Position numbers and translations under genes: made by a program. A DNA stretch of 27,437 nucleotides from a virus. Below are positions 15,368-22,800 of this stretch, piece by piece. The first letter of the stretch is position 1; the number at the start of each line of letters is the position of its first letter. Location of the stretch: the IMG/VR virus record IMGVR_UViG_3300045738_000544, positions 1-27,437 of that record; one strand, given 5' to 3'. The notes beneath the pieces are model-generated. The model made no database searches, was not told where the DNA came from, and worked only from the letters and a program-made list of their open reading frames with translations.

Positions 15368-15739
15368 TTATTCTGGTTGGGTGCCAAAGCGATCGTCTGG
15401 CGTGTATGTGTCAGCGTACCCACCGTCAAAATTTACCAAGTTCCCGCGATAACGCTGCCAACCGGTAGCGCCCTGGTCTCCATTACTGGTGAACTCCATC
15501 GCTCCGCTGTCGCGAATATCGACGCCAGTAAGCTGCCCTCTGTCTTTTAGCTTTTGGAGCTTCTTTCGCTCGGCTTGCACTTGGCTCGGCATTACTCCCG
15601 TTGACTCGGAAATTCGCGGGCTATTGGAACGGCATGCTTGGATATGCGTCGGCCGCGGTTCTAGCCAGCCATCCTTCTCGCCCTTGCGGAATTCCTCTGG
15701 CGTTACTTCCTTGCCGTTTATGCTGTATGCCACCTTCAT
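15368..15739 (-). CDS. Conserved small phage protein coupled to portal gene
   Basis: 123 residues. Its ATG overlaps the portal stop as ATGA, and a purine-rich GGAAAGG stretch lies just upstream, so it is translationally coupled. The N-terminus (YSINGKEVTPEEFRKGEK) and the C-terminal half (SGAMEFTSNGDQGA, then RGNLVNFDGGYAD) resemble small proteins often found next to portal genes in podovirus-like phages. Their function is unknown. There is no signal peptide or membrane segment. A role in head assembly is suggested only by position between portal and scaffold. Confidence 0.7.
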   Translation of the reverse strand: MKVAYSINGKEVTPEEFRKGEKDGWLEPRPTHIQACRSNSPRISESTGVMPSQVQAERKKLQKLKDRGQLTGVDIRDSGAMEFTSNGDQGATGWQRYRGNLVNFDGGYADTYTPDDRFGTQPE

Positions 15740-17526
15740 GCCGGTGCCCTTTCCATTGCGCTGGCCATCTGCCCGTTTACCTGAGACTTGCCGCCCATCA
15801 ATGACTGGATCGTGGCGGAAGACCTTGCATCGGCGGTCCCGCCTGTTGGCACGTTCGTCCGCACCGTCTCTCGACTCGTCACAGGTGATTGTCTGACCGT
15901 GTTCTGATCACCTCCTAGCTGCTCGGCAGGATTGGCGAACGTGATGAACCGCTTGAATTCGGGACGATTCTTCAGTCGAGCGATCTCATCGACAATTGCC
16001 TCTGCGTCCAATGTCGCCCCAGACGCCTGGAACATCGGCCAAAGAGGTGCAAGCTGTTGGAGTGTCTGAAATAGCTCTTGCAACTTCTGTTCGGGCGTCT
16101 TGAAGACCATCGAGTACGGCTCCACCCGAAACTCGTAGTCCTCGAATTCACCCTGGCGGTTTCCCGGTTCCCAATCCGCACGAACCTCGATGCCGCTATT
16201 CCCAACAGGAATGGATGAATGAATTTCAAGCGTCTCGTCCTCCCACATCAACCGCCCAAGATCAAGAATGCACTCCGAAGCGAACGAAACAACCGCCATC
16301 CGCATGTCGGCGACGTTTTTGGACAACTGCCCGTGAATCAACTCTTCTTGACCAACGGTTGCCGACTGCGGCCCCAACCCGCCCATCGCCTGAAGGTTGC
16401 CGGCGAAGCGGTCGTACTCGCCTTGCAGGAACGTGGCCATCGCCATGTCGCGCTGGTCGATGCCACCGACCTCGAATTGTTTGATCGACTCAGGACTCTT
16501 GCCGCGAACCCAACTGTTTCGTCCAGCGGTGCGCAACTTCTCAGCGTCATCTTCCATCCCCGGCGGATAGACATTAACTACTCGATGAGCGTCCGAGTCA
16601 TCTTCCATCCTGCGATGAAGCCTGTTTTGCAGGTCGTGCATCCCCTTCAGGTTGATGGCCGGGGAAACGGGGATGACGTTGTCGGGGACGGTCCCCAGTG
16701 AGAGGAACTTGTACGGACCCGCTTGAGACCCCTTCCATTCCCGTTCAATCAACGGCTCCAAGTCGTGCTGGTCAACGGCCATCGTAGCGATGGAATTATT
16801 CTCGGCGATCCACACGTCCATCAACCAGACCATGTCTTTCAGGTCGTCGTCTTCGGCGCTGCCCCATTCAGAGGCGATGTCGCGCACCGCGCCGGTCTGG
16901 TCGTGGTGTTCTCGCGTCGTCGGTGTGAGTTTGTCCTTGACCTTCTTGGAGTATCCCGGCTCATCCATCACCTTTTCGTAGTCAGCCCGGTAGCGATGCC
17001 CACAATACCGCATCTTGGTCAGTTCTTTGGCGGGCATGTCCAAGATCAAGTCATCCAGAGAAACCCGGTTCAGCCACGGTTCGCCTGGATCGAGCCACAC
17101 GTCTTCTTCGGATTCCAACAATCCGTGAAATCGCGTATCGGTGTCGCGCATCATCACGACGCCGCACCCGATGCAGAAGAACGCATCCAGGACGATGGCC
17201 CGGAACGTCTTGTCCAGCGCCATATCGCCGATGAGTTTGTTGAGGTTGACCTCGAACCGTCGCGCGAACGGTAGCGTTTCCATTCGCGGCGTCGAGACCA
17301 GAACTTGCGGGTTGTTCGCGGCCAGAGTGACCGTGTAGATGCGGGCCGTCTGGTTCATCAGGTTGACGAGCGTTTTGTTGTCAGCGCCTGATGTTGAGTA
17401 CCACGAACCCACATAGTCTTTGATGAGTTCTTTGCGAACACGACGAAACGGCACCATCGCTTCACGCGATGATCGGATAGCCTTTAAGAGGCGGCCGCGT
17501 TTTTCGTCGTTGGCAAGATCAATCAT
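15736..17526 (-). CDS. Portal protein
   Basis: 596 residues. Portal proteins form the dodecameric ring at the head vertex through which DNA is packaged and ejected. The N-terminus (about 10-60) is helical and basic, with the motif VRKELIKDYVGS, then NLMNQTARIYTVTLAANNPQV, as in podovirus-like portals. A central region with WLDPGEPWLNRVSLDDLILDM and a later helical stretch with ELFQTLQQLAPLWPMFQ fit the stem and crown of the family. The size is typical. It lies between terminase and scaffold. The ATG at 17526 has no clear Shine-Dalgarno sequence and follows an apparent terminator by about 20 nt. The start may therefore be leaderless-like or poorly chosen. Confidence 0.85.
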   Translation of the reverse strand: MIDLANDEKRGRLLKAIRSSREAMVPFRRVRKELIKDYVGSWYSTSGADNKTLVNLMNQTARIYTVTLAANNPQVLVSTPRMETLPFARRFEVNLNKLIGDMALDKTFRAIVLDAFFCIGCGVVMMRDTDTRFHGLLESEEDVWLDPGEPWLNRVSLDDLILDMPAKELTKMRYCGHRYRADYEKVMDEPGYSKKVKDKLTPTTREHHDQTGAVRDIASEWGSAEDDDLKDMVWLMDVWIAENNSIATMAVDQHDLEPLIEREWKGSQAGPYKFLSLGTVPDNVIPVSPAINLKGMHDLQNRLHRRMEDDSDAHRVVNVYPPGMEDDAEKLRTAGRNSWVRGKSPESIKQFEVGGIDQRDMAMATFLQGEYDRFAGNLQAMGGLGPQSATVGQEELIHGQLSKNVADMRMAVVSFASECILDLGRLMWEDETLEIHSSIPVGNSGIEVRADWEPGNRQGEFEDYEFRVEPYSMVFKTPEQKLQELFQTLQQLAPLWPMFQASGATLDAEAIVDEIARLKNRPEFKRFITFANPAEQLGGDQNTVRQSPVTSRETVRTNVPTGGTADARSSATIQSLMGGKSQVNGQMASAMERAPA

Positions 17527-17533
17527 CGCAGTA

Positions 17534-17573
17534 CCAAAAGAAAAAGGGAGCTGCGCACTTGCGCTGCCCCCTT
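17534..17573 (-). terminator. Intrinsic terminator just upstream of portal gene
   Basis: On the minus strand, a 14-position stem (one mismatch, one G-U) with a very short AG loop at 17544-17573 is followed by TTTTTCTTTT. This is a textbook rho-independent terminator. It lies between the 55-aa gene and the portal start, only 8 nt before the ATG. The portal must therefore be reached by read-through or antitermination, or be transcribed from its own promoter, which I do not see in the short space. Confidence 0.8.
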
Positions 17574-17637
17574 CAAAGGCTGCGATGTTGAAGGCATCTC
17601 AGCGGGGATCAATCCGCTTATGCCTCAAAGAGCAACG

Positions 17638-17805
17638 CTAGGCGCTGCTCCCCTTTGTCCGTGTCGGCTTTCTTTGATTCAGCACGTCTTTTGTGTGTGC
17701 CAGATTCAACGCCGCTTGCGTAATCTGTAGCGCCTCTGGCCCCTTGAGATTGGTTCGTACCATTCCCAATACAATTTCAAGCGCCTTGTCAAGTTTTTCG
17801 TCCAT
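17638..17805 (-). CDS. 55-residue protein between terminase and portal
   Basis: A strong GGAGGT lies 8 nt before the ATG at 17805, which supports a real gene. The product starts MDEKLDKALEIVLGMVR and has two predicted helices, with LQITQAALNLAHTKDVL forming the second, and a basic tail ending in KGSSA. It begins 17 nt after the terminase stop and ends about 60 nt before the portal terminator. A short helical protein at this place is common in phage packaging cassettes, but I do not recognise a family and assign no function. Confidence 0.75.
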   Translation of the reverse strand: MDEKLDKALEIVLGMVRTNLKGPEALQITQAALNLAHTKDVLNQRKPTRTKGSSA

Positions 17806-17822
17806 CGGGTTCTACCTCCGAT

Positions 17823-20633
17823 TCAGTGACCAATAATATCCCGAATCCCAAAATCAGGACTCCCGGATTTCATTTGCGTCCGCTCCTGATCCTCTCGCCA
17901 CTTGAAACTGCCATATTCGGGAGTTTGACGACTTTCGTCGCTTGTGTCAATCTTATCTCCCGCGTTGTCGGTGTTGAATACCTGCCAGCAACCTCCACCG
18001 GATATAGCGCGGTCACCGTGATTCTTTTCGGTCGCACCCTTGTTTTTCGTCGGCGCATGGACAATTTTGCCGCCGTCCCACTCGTATTCGCCGCACTCGG
18101 TAATCATATCTTCTGAACGTGGAATGTAATTACCGTTCTCCATCGCCAACGCCATCTGCTCGAACATATCCGCCTTGTCAGCATCGCGGCATGGCCAGCC
18201 CGGCTTACGGCTTTTCTTCTGGGAGCCAAGCTGCATCACGTCCCGAAAGAACACGTTCCCGTAATAGGCGACTTCCATTACTTCCTTGGCAAAACCGCCG
18301 GACACCCCGGAGTCCTCCCAGCCCAGCAGGGCGTTCCGTAACCACATGGACAGCCCTACCGCCCTGCGTGCGAATGGACGCGGCTCCATCCCCTTGATGG
18401 CGTATTCGAGGACTTGCTCACCCGTGCGGTCATCCAATGCTGATACCGTGGAATTGGACGCGAATTCCGACACGCCGCCCGAGGCAATGTCACATCCAAC
18501 AGTAAACGGTCCAAGTGGCGGCATGTTGTCGATTCCCGGTTTGAACCACAGTTTCAACGGGCCGTCGTCTCTGGGAATCAGCCCTTTTAGCTTGAGTGTT
18601 TCCGAGTCGAACACTGGCGTACCCTGCCACACTGGAGGCTTGCAGTGCTCGCGCTTCATGCGGTCGAGTAGGTCGGTGGTGAAGACTTTGCCCACTGCCC
18701 CCCGAGGGTCCATGTCGAGTTCGCGAGCGATGTAGCGGGGAGTAGCGCCCGGAAGTAGCCGATGCGCGTTGTACCACGGAGATAGAACCTTGCCTTCAGT
18801 CTTGTGTCCTCGACGGTCGATAGACTTCAGTTCCCGTTTGTGGGATGCGATGTACTCATCAACTTTAGTCTGGTCTTCGGGGCGAGTCGATTTGGCTACC
18901 CCGTCAGTCACGGTATAAGACAGCCGCGAATGCAGAGGATTGTCTTTCCAGTCCAGCGTGTAGACTCTTGGATTGTCAGGGTCCGTCGCTGCTTCGTAAA
19001 ACACACCCGAATCGACGCCGAAGGTTGAAACCAAGAAGATGCAATTCGAGACATGGGAAACGGAACTCAGAACTTTGAAGTCACGATTCGCCGCAATAAA
19101 CTCTTCACTTCCTGGTTCGTCGAAACAGAAAATCGAGGATCGGCCGCCGCGGGCAACGTCACCCGTCGCCGCGTAGCCGCTCCAACCAGATCCATTGGGT
19201 AAGCGAATGACGTGTTCCGTCATGCTCCGGTCGTACCCGTCCGGCAGCATCCAGACTGGCAACTGATCCAGCATCCATGCCACCTTGAACATCACCGCTG
19301 AATCATCAACGCGGCTATCAACCAAACCTTCGTTTCTGGTAACAAGCCCTGTCGTGAACCCTGACTCCCTCAACGCCCGGCGTATTGTCACCGCCAGGTA
19401 AATGTAAGTTCCGCCTTGTGCCCTGCTTTTTTTCAGCGTGAGAGAAACGGGCTGCTCTGTCGCCATCGCTTCGGTGATGGTTTCGTCCATCGCCAAAGCC
19501 ACTGGCTCCTGATGCGGCCACGGGCAGTTGTGAACCAGCAGAGGCTCTCCGTCGTCACCAATCACGGTAAATGCGTTCTTCGGACCACTGTTCAGGATGT
19601 CGTAGACAACCGCCGTGGACGAACCAGTGCTTCGCCAGTCATGCCTTTGTGGATTCTGACATAGATTGACGATTCGGTTAGACCTGTCGCTTTTGCAATC
19701 TCCGGTACAGTCCGTTTTCCCAGCGGTGTTTCGTGTTTCTTGAGGGTTCGCGGAGACCGATTCCCAGCTTGTTCCTTCCACCCCACCCAACAGCAATTGC
19801 CCGGTTCGTAGTTTCCGTCGTTTTCGGTTCGATCCAGCGTGAGTCCCTTCGGCTTCTCTCCCATGTCCTCCAGAAAGTTCTCGAACTTTTCCCACCGCTG
19901 GCAAACACAAATTCCGCGACCCCCGTACCGATGCCACATTCGATTGTTGGGATTCTTGCACCGCTGGCGCATCGCCAGCCAGGTGTAATAGGTCGGAGTC
20001 GCCGTTCGGCCCCTCATGTGTCCATGCTTTACACAGCCCTTCAGGTGACCGCAACTTTTTGTCTTCCCCATCTTGAGGTGCGAAGCAGATACGGTCGTCA
20101 CCTTGCCACATTGGCACTGGCACCTCCACTTCGCCGGCAGACCTCTCCCCGACGGAGAGTCCCCATCTCTCTCGATAACCGTCAGCAAGCCGAACACCTG
20201 CCCGCTCATATCCTTCACACGCCTTTTTCCACCCATGATTCGTCCATACCTTGTGATCGCTAGTGAGGCTAAGTCCATAGGCCATTATGACAGATTTCTG
20301 TCCCATGCACAAGGCACCACCGTGAGCAACCCACGAATCTCCGTCCCACACAAGGTGCTGACGGGTGACGTTCTCAATTGGCACTGGACCGGAGTTCGTC
20401 ACGACGAGTGTTCCGGCCGCTAGGCAGAACGGCTTCTTCTTGATTTTGGCACGAGGTTCATGCACCCACAGCACCGAGGCACAGAAAAATAGAACGTCTT
20501 CCATGCACGCCTGATGGAATGCGTCTCGGAACCGAGCATCTTCCAGCGCGCGCTCTCGGCATCGAATCCGCCAGCGAAGATTCTCGATCGGCGATTTTGG
20601 AACGAGATGGTAATAGGGAGTCGGATCACTCAT
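17823..20633 (-). CDS. terL: Terminase large subunit interrupted by an intein
   Basis: The 936-residue precursor contains a 300-residue intein (residues 70-369); the spliced product would be 636 residues. This is the packaging motor: an ATPase plus a headful or end-cleaving nuclease acting at the portal. In the extein, the Q-motif-like PF/CPWPHQ is followed by a deviant Walker A (KKSRAQGGT) and Walker B (IFCFDEPG). The nuclease domain has GCDIASGG, WEDSGVSGGF and NHGDRAIS, giving the acidic triad. The start at 20633 overlaps the upstream 55-aa gene by 8 nt. The intein sits between the Phe and Cys of the adenine-binding motif, so ATPase activity should depend on splicing. Confidence 0.93.
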   Translation of the reverse strand: MSDPTPYYHLVPKSPIENLRWRIRCRERALEDARFRDAFHQACMEDVLFFCASVLWVHEPRAKIKKKPFCLAAGTLVVTNSGPVPIENVTRQHLVWDGDSWVAHGGALCMGQKSVIMAYGLSLTSDHKVWTNHGWKKACEGYERAGVRLADGYRERWGLSVGERSAGEVEVPVPMWQGDDRICFAPQDGEDKKLRSPEGLCKAWTHEGPNGDSDLLHLAGDAPAVQESQQSNVASVRGSRNLCLPAVGKVRELSGGHGREAEGTHAGSNRKRRKLRTGQLLLGGVEGTSWESVSANPQETRNTAGKTDCTGDCKSDRSNRIVNLCQNPQRHDWRSTGSSTAVVYDILNSGPKNAFTVIGDDGEPLLVHNCPWPHQEPVALAMDETITEAMATEQPVSLTLKKSRAQGGTYIYLAVTIRRALRESGFTTGLVTRNEGLVDSRVDDSAVMFKVAWMLDQLPVWMLPDGYDRSMTEHVIRLPNGSGWSGYAATGDVARGGRSSIFCFDEPGSEEFIAANRDFKVLSSVSHVSNCIFLVSTFGVDSGVFYEAATDPDNPRVYTLDWKDNPLHSRLSYTVTDGVAKSTRPEDQTKVDEYIASHKRELKSIDRRGHKTEGKVLSPWYNAHRLLPGATPRYIARELDMDPRGAVGKVFTTDLLDRMKREHCKPPVWQGTPVFDSETLKLKGLIPRDDGPLKLWFKPGIDNMPPLGPFTVGCDIASGGVSEFASNSTVSALDDRTGEQVLEYAIKGMEPRPFARRAVGLSMWLRNALLGWEDSGVSGGFAKEVMEVAYYGNVFFRDVMQLGSQKKSRKPGWPCRDADKADMFEQMALAMENGNYIPRSEDMITECGEYEWDGGKIVHAPTKNKGATEKNHGDRAISGGGCWQVFNTDNAGDKIDTSDESRQTPEYGSFKWREDQERTQMKSGSPDFGIRDIIGH
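19527..20426 (-). other. Intein in TerL, 300 residues
   Basis: Cys1 begins block A (CLAAGTLVVTNSGPVPIENV), and block B carries the T-x-x-H element (LTSDHKVWTNHG, intein residues 54-65). Block F is VYDILNSGPKNAFTV (274-288) and block G is LLVHN, followed by Cys+1 of the extein. All residues needed for standard class 1 splicing are present: Cys1, block B Thr and His, terminal His-Asn and Cys+1. Residues about 85-270 show no LAGLIDADG blocks or other endonuclease pattern. They read like an unselected, hydrophilic shadow translation of a second gene in the +1 frame. The intein is a functional-looking mini-intein whose middle is dual-coding DNA. Confidence 0.92.
19592..20236 (-). CDS. HNH homing endonuclease nested out of frame in the intein
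   Basis: The +1 frame inside the intein codes for a complete HNH endonuclease of the phage/intron type. Two starts are possible: ATG at 20236 (214 residues, family-like N-terminus, used here) or ATG at 20278 (228 residues). Order: SGQVFGLLTVIERDG; a zinc-binding part with WRCQCQCGK and SCGHLKG; the core YYTWLAMRQRCKNP, then YGGRGICVCQRWEKFENFL, then GLTLDRTENDGNYEPGNC; and a C-terminal NUMOD-like helix-turn-helix (VPEIAKATGLTESSIYVRI). It probably cleaves intein-less terL alleles to drive homing. The start falls in block B coding DNA, and the stop falls in block F coding DNA. No strong Shine-Dalgarno sequence is seen, so expression may be by weak internal initiation. Confidence 0.88.
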   Translation of the reverse strand: MGGKRRVKDMSGQVFGLLTVIERDGDSPSGRGLPAKWRCQCQCGKVTTVSASHLKMGKTKSCGHLKGCVKHGHMRGRTATPTYYTWLAMRQRCKNPNNRMWHRYGGRGICVCQRWEKFENFLEDMGEKPKGLTLDRTENDGNYEPGNCCWVGWKEQAGNRSPRTLKKHETPLGKRTVPEIAKATGLTESSIYVRIHKGMTGEALVRPRRLSTTS

Positions 20634-20793
20634 CTGGTGCCCATTCTTCGCACAAGCTAAATGCTTTCGCCAGTGTTCGTGCTGAGATTCCCTGCGGAAC
20701 CGTCATCCACTTGGGGGTGATCGTCACCCAGTGGCGGAACGTGACGATCCAGCCGCGTTCCCTGCACGTTCTTAGTATTTGTTCGCCCGTCAC
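20626..20793 (-). CDS. 55-residue protein directly upstream of terminase
   Basis: The GTG at 20793 overlaps the previous stop as GTGA, and the stop overlaps the terL ATG by 8 nt. The frame is therefore locked in a coupled chain, which is the main support for it being real. The product (MTGEQILRTCRERGWIVTF at the start, LAKAFSLCEEWAPDE at the end) has an N-terminal helix, two strands and a C-terminal helix. I do not recognise a family. The place suits a small terminase subunit or packaging accessory, but it is too short for a usual small terminase and has no clear helix-turn-helix. Confidence 0.65.
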   Translation of the reverse strand: MTGEQILRTCRERGWIVTFRHWVTITPKWMTVPQGISARTLAKAFSLCEEWAPDE

Positions 20794-20984
20794 GTCCAAA
20801 CCTCCATGTCTAGCTCGATGTCATTTTGGTACACGACGCCCCACTCACCGGCAACTTGCAGTCGCAACACGGCAACCACGTAGGCACCATGTCTGGTGAG
20901 TGACGCAAGAATCGACTCTGTCTGACTCCCTCGGTAATACGTGAAAATGAACGTATCGTTTCTTTTTTCGCTCGGATTACTCAT
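20790..20984 (-). CDS. 64-residue hypothetical protein
   Basis: The ATG at 20984 shares one base with the preceding stop (TGATG). An in-frame GTG directly before it could add one residue. The sequence has an N-terminal polar stretch, then FIFTYYRG, ILASLTRHGAYVVAVLRLQVAGEW and an acidic end. This alternation of strands suggests a small beta-rich fold. There are no Cys pairs and no membrane segment. Its reality is supported by exact coupling on both sides. Function is unknown. Confidence 0.62.
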   Translation of the reverse strand: MSNPSEKRNDTFIFTYYRGSQTESILASLTRHGAYVVAVLRLQVAGEWGVVYQNDIELDMEVWT

Positions 20985-21355
20985 CACGGGGTTTCCCTCA
21001 ATGCAAGGATCGCCGCACAGATGGCGAGTGCCAGCGAGTGACCCGAAGAAACTTCCGACTCGAACGACAGCGGAGCGCTACCGTCTCGTGTGTGGTGAAT
21101 CCACCAGTGGCCATCAGCGCCAGTACGCCATGCCGAACCTTTACCGAGAATGTGACTGCAGCCGGCCCATAGACCCACTTTCTCAGCAGCAGCAAACGCC
21201 GCGTTCAGGTCGGTGGAGTACAGATTGTACGTGAACCCCTCTTCGCCAGCCATCGCCCGAGCAATTGAAAACGGAAGTGCCGGTTCATCGCCAATTGCAT
21301 CGGCAACAGCCTTGTCCAACTCTGGGCCAGCCTTGATCTCAATCATCGTGCTCAC
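20984..21355 (-). CDS. Phage ABA-sandwich domain protein
   Basis: 123 residues from the GTG at 21355, which overlaps the previous stop as GTGA; an ATG three codons on is an alternative. The motifs AGPELDKAVADAIG near the start, YSTDLNAAFAAAEKVG in the middle and LALAICAAILALRE at the end are the hallmark of the small phage ABA-sandwich family, widespread in tailed phages. Its biochemical function is unknown. The middle insert (SHILGKGSAWRTGADGHWW) is a predicted beta hairpin. It is one link in the coupled chain leading to terminase. Confidence 0.82.
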   Translation of the reverse strand: MSTMIEIKAGPELDKAVADAIGDEPALPFSIARAMAGEEGFTYNLYSTDLNAAFAAAEKVGLWAGCSHILGKGSAWRTGADGHWWIHHTRDGSAPLSFESEVSSGHSLALAICAAILALRETP

Positions 21356-21549
21356 CGATCAGTCCCGTGCTTGGTATCGTAGGTGTTTTCTCTCTGCTCG
21401 CCGGTTCTGTTCTGCCCAACGTGTCCGTAAGTCTTGGGGTCTAGGTATCTATTCTCGCGCATCTCGTTCAGTGCTGCCGTGCGGCATCGATCACAGAACC
21501 GGTCTGTCATGGAAGTGGCTGGAATGGTGCATCGTTCGCACTTTCTCAT
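21352..21549 (-). CDS. Small zinc-ribbon protein
   Basis: 65 residues. C4-x2-C7 and C19-x2-C22 (CERC and CDRC) form a typical zinc knuckle pair near the N-terminus. The rest is polar and probably disordered (YLDPKTYGHVGQ, then Lys/Arg/Thr-rich). The ATG overlaps the previous stop as ATGA and the stop overlaps the next start as GTGA. Short zinc ribbons like this are common in phage early regions and may bind nucleic acid or host protein. No specific role can be assigned. Confidence 0.75.
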   Translation of the reverse strand: MRKCERCTIPATSMTDRFCDRCRTAALNEMRENRYLDPKTYGHVGQNRTGEQRENTYDTKHGTDR

Positions 21550-21842
21550 TTCCTCTCCAATGCTTCACCGATTCCCATGATCTTCAACCGTGCCCGCAAC
21601 GTGCTTTCCTTGATTCCCTTCGACTCCGCCCACGCCCGAATCGTCCTCCGCTCCCCTTTGTGCTCGATCCCGCACTTCCCGCAACTCGACGTGTGGCCGC
21701 TGCGAAGATGGTCCAGCCTGACCAACACACTCTGGCCGCAGTCGCACTTGCAGGTGAATCGGCGCTTGCCGGTGGATTCCATCTCACGAACCACCGTCAG
21801 GTCGCCACAGTATGTTCCGGGGGGTATTTCTAAACGTCGCAT
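21546..21842 (-). CDS. HNH-less relative of HNH homing endonucleases (zinc part plus HTH)
   Basis: 98 residues from the ATG at 21842, chosen because GGAAG lies 4 nt before it; an in-frame GTG at 21863 is weaker. The N-terminus (GTYCGDLTVVREM, then FTCKCDCGQSV, then HLRSGHTSSCG) follows the same plan as the zinc-binding N-terminus of the endonuclease nested in the terL intein. The C-terminus (RTIRAWAESKGIKESTLRARL, then IGEALERK) matches the plan of that enzyme's C-terminal helix-turn-helix. The whole HNH core between them is missing. It is probably a DNA-binding remnant or a repurposed regulator. It overlaps the GIY-YIG gene by 13 nt. Confidence 0.75.
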   Translation of the reverse strand: MRRLEIPPGTYCGDLTVVREMESTGKRRFTCKCDCGQSVLVRLDHLRSGHTSSCGKCGIEHKGERRTIRAWAESKGIKESTLRARLKIMGIGEALERK

Positions 21843-22732
21843 GTTTCTTCCGTCTTCCGCCACGCAGCGTTTTTACCGAAATTGCGACGAGGGCAACAAA
21901 CACCAATGTAGTATGACTCAGCAAAGTCAAGTTGGCCCCGTGGATACTCTAACCACGACAATTCATCTCCGTCATGGATGTTTTGGTGGTTTGCAATGTT
22001 GGCCCTGTTAGAAAGGCACACGGACTGCCCAACATACTCAACCAAAGATCCGCACCAGACGAAGTAGACTCCGGATTTTGCGGGAACATCTGTCTCTTTA
22101 CTATCACTGGGAGCAGAGCACATGGGCGGTGGAACATTCTGATATGGCCCGTCATGTGTTTTGGACATCCATTCCCGCCACTTGAAACTCTGCAACAGTT
22201 GTTGCAATTGCGCAATCTTCTTTGCTGTCTTTCGGCCACAATCCCGCCTGACCTTCCTGACGACCTTTTTTGCTACGACCTCTACCGTCAGCTTTTCCTC
22301 GCGTTTCTTGAGTTTTGCTGACCGTTCGCGAAGCTCGTTATGGATATCAGTCAACCGCTGAAACTGACCGGGGAGACTTTTAAGTGTCTTGCTGGAAAAA
22401 TCAAGAGCATCGGACATCCCCTGCAAGTAACTGATGGGTACGCCCATCGCCTCGGCGACATGCGCGTCAGCCCGCACTTGGCAGTGGCCGTTGTATTCCC
22501 ATCGGTTCCGATCAATGTCGTGGCGGAGAACACAAGAAACGATTCCGCTGTCCGTGTACGACTCTAACTCGCACGTCCACCCGCATCCGGTGAGGGAGAT
22601 TATTTTCACAGGCCGCCACCGCCCCAGGTCAACCCGCTTAAAAAATAACGACGCCACATCAAGGATTTTCTGCGGGTCATTTTGTTCTTTTATCCACTCC
22701 AACTCGTCATGGATGTCATCGGCCTTGGTCAA
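21830..22732 (-). CDS. GIY-YIG nuclease domain protein
   Basis: 300 residues from a TTG start at 22732; AAGGAG lies 8 nt before it and decides the start. The N-terminal half (about 1-115) is an uncharacterised alpha/beta region. A basic coiled coil follows (about 125-190). The C-terminal GIY-YIG nuclease domain (218-300) has G221-V-Y223, Y233-V-G235, R243, E272 in AESYYIG and N284. These are the expected active-site tyrosines, arginine, glutamate and late asparagine. GIY-YIG enzymes make nicks or double-strand breaks and are frequent as homing endonucleases or degradation nucleases in phages. It is the first gene of the leftward chain, divergent from the recombinase. Confidence 0.8.
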   Translation of the reverse strand: MTKADDIHDELEWIKEQNDPQKILDVASLFFKRVDLGRWRPVKIISLTGCGWTCELESYTDSGIVSCVLRHDIDRNRWEYNGHCQVRADAHVAEAMGVPISYLQGMSDALDFSSKTLKSLPGQFQRLTDIHNELRERSAKLKKREEKLTVEVVAKKVVRKVRRDCGRKTAKKIAQLQQLLQSFKWREWMSKTHDGPYQNVPPPMCSAPSDSKETDVPAKSGVYFVWCGSLVEYVGQSVCLSNRANIANHQNIHDGDELSWLEYPRGQLDFAESYYIGVCCPRRNFGKNAAWRKTEETCDV

Positions 22733-22765
22733 TGTGTCGTCTCCTTGCGTAACTCGGTCACCGCC

Positions 22766-22794
22766 ATCCTACCAATATGGACCCGCAATGGCAA
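22766..22794 (-). promoter_or_regulatory. Candidate sigma70-type promoter for the leftward operon
   Basis: On the minus strand TTGCCA (22794-22789), a 17-bp spacer and TAGGAT (22771-22766) lie about 34 nt before the GIY-YIG start codon. It sits back to back with a rightward candidate. The fit to consensus is moderate, and no host-specific consensus can be checked. Confidence 0.4.
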
Positions 22795-22800
22795 TGTCAC

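Noticed and set aside
20010-20180. Search for an in-frame LAGLIDADG or other endonuclease domain in the intein linker
   Set aside because: No endonuclease blocks in the intein frame; the linker is best explained as the alternate-frame reading of the HNH gene.
20289-20302. Perfect 6-bp-arm inverted repeat (gacaga tt tctgtc) 10 nt before the first ATG of the nested endonuclease
   Set aside because: Arms this short with a small loop are expected several times by chance in 27 kb, and here it lies in intein coding DNA.
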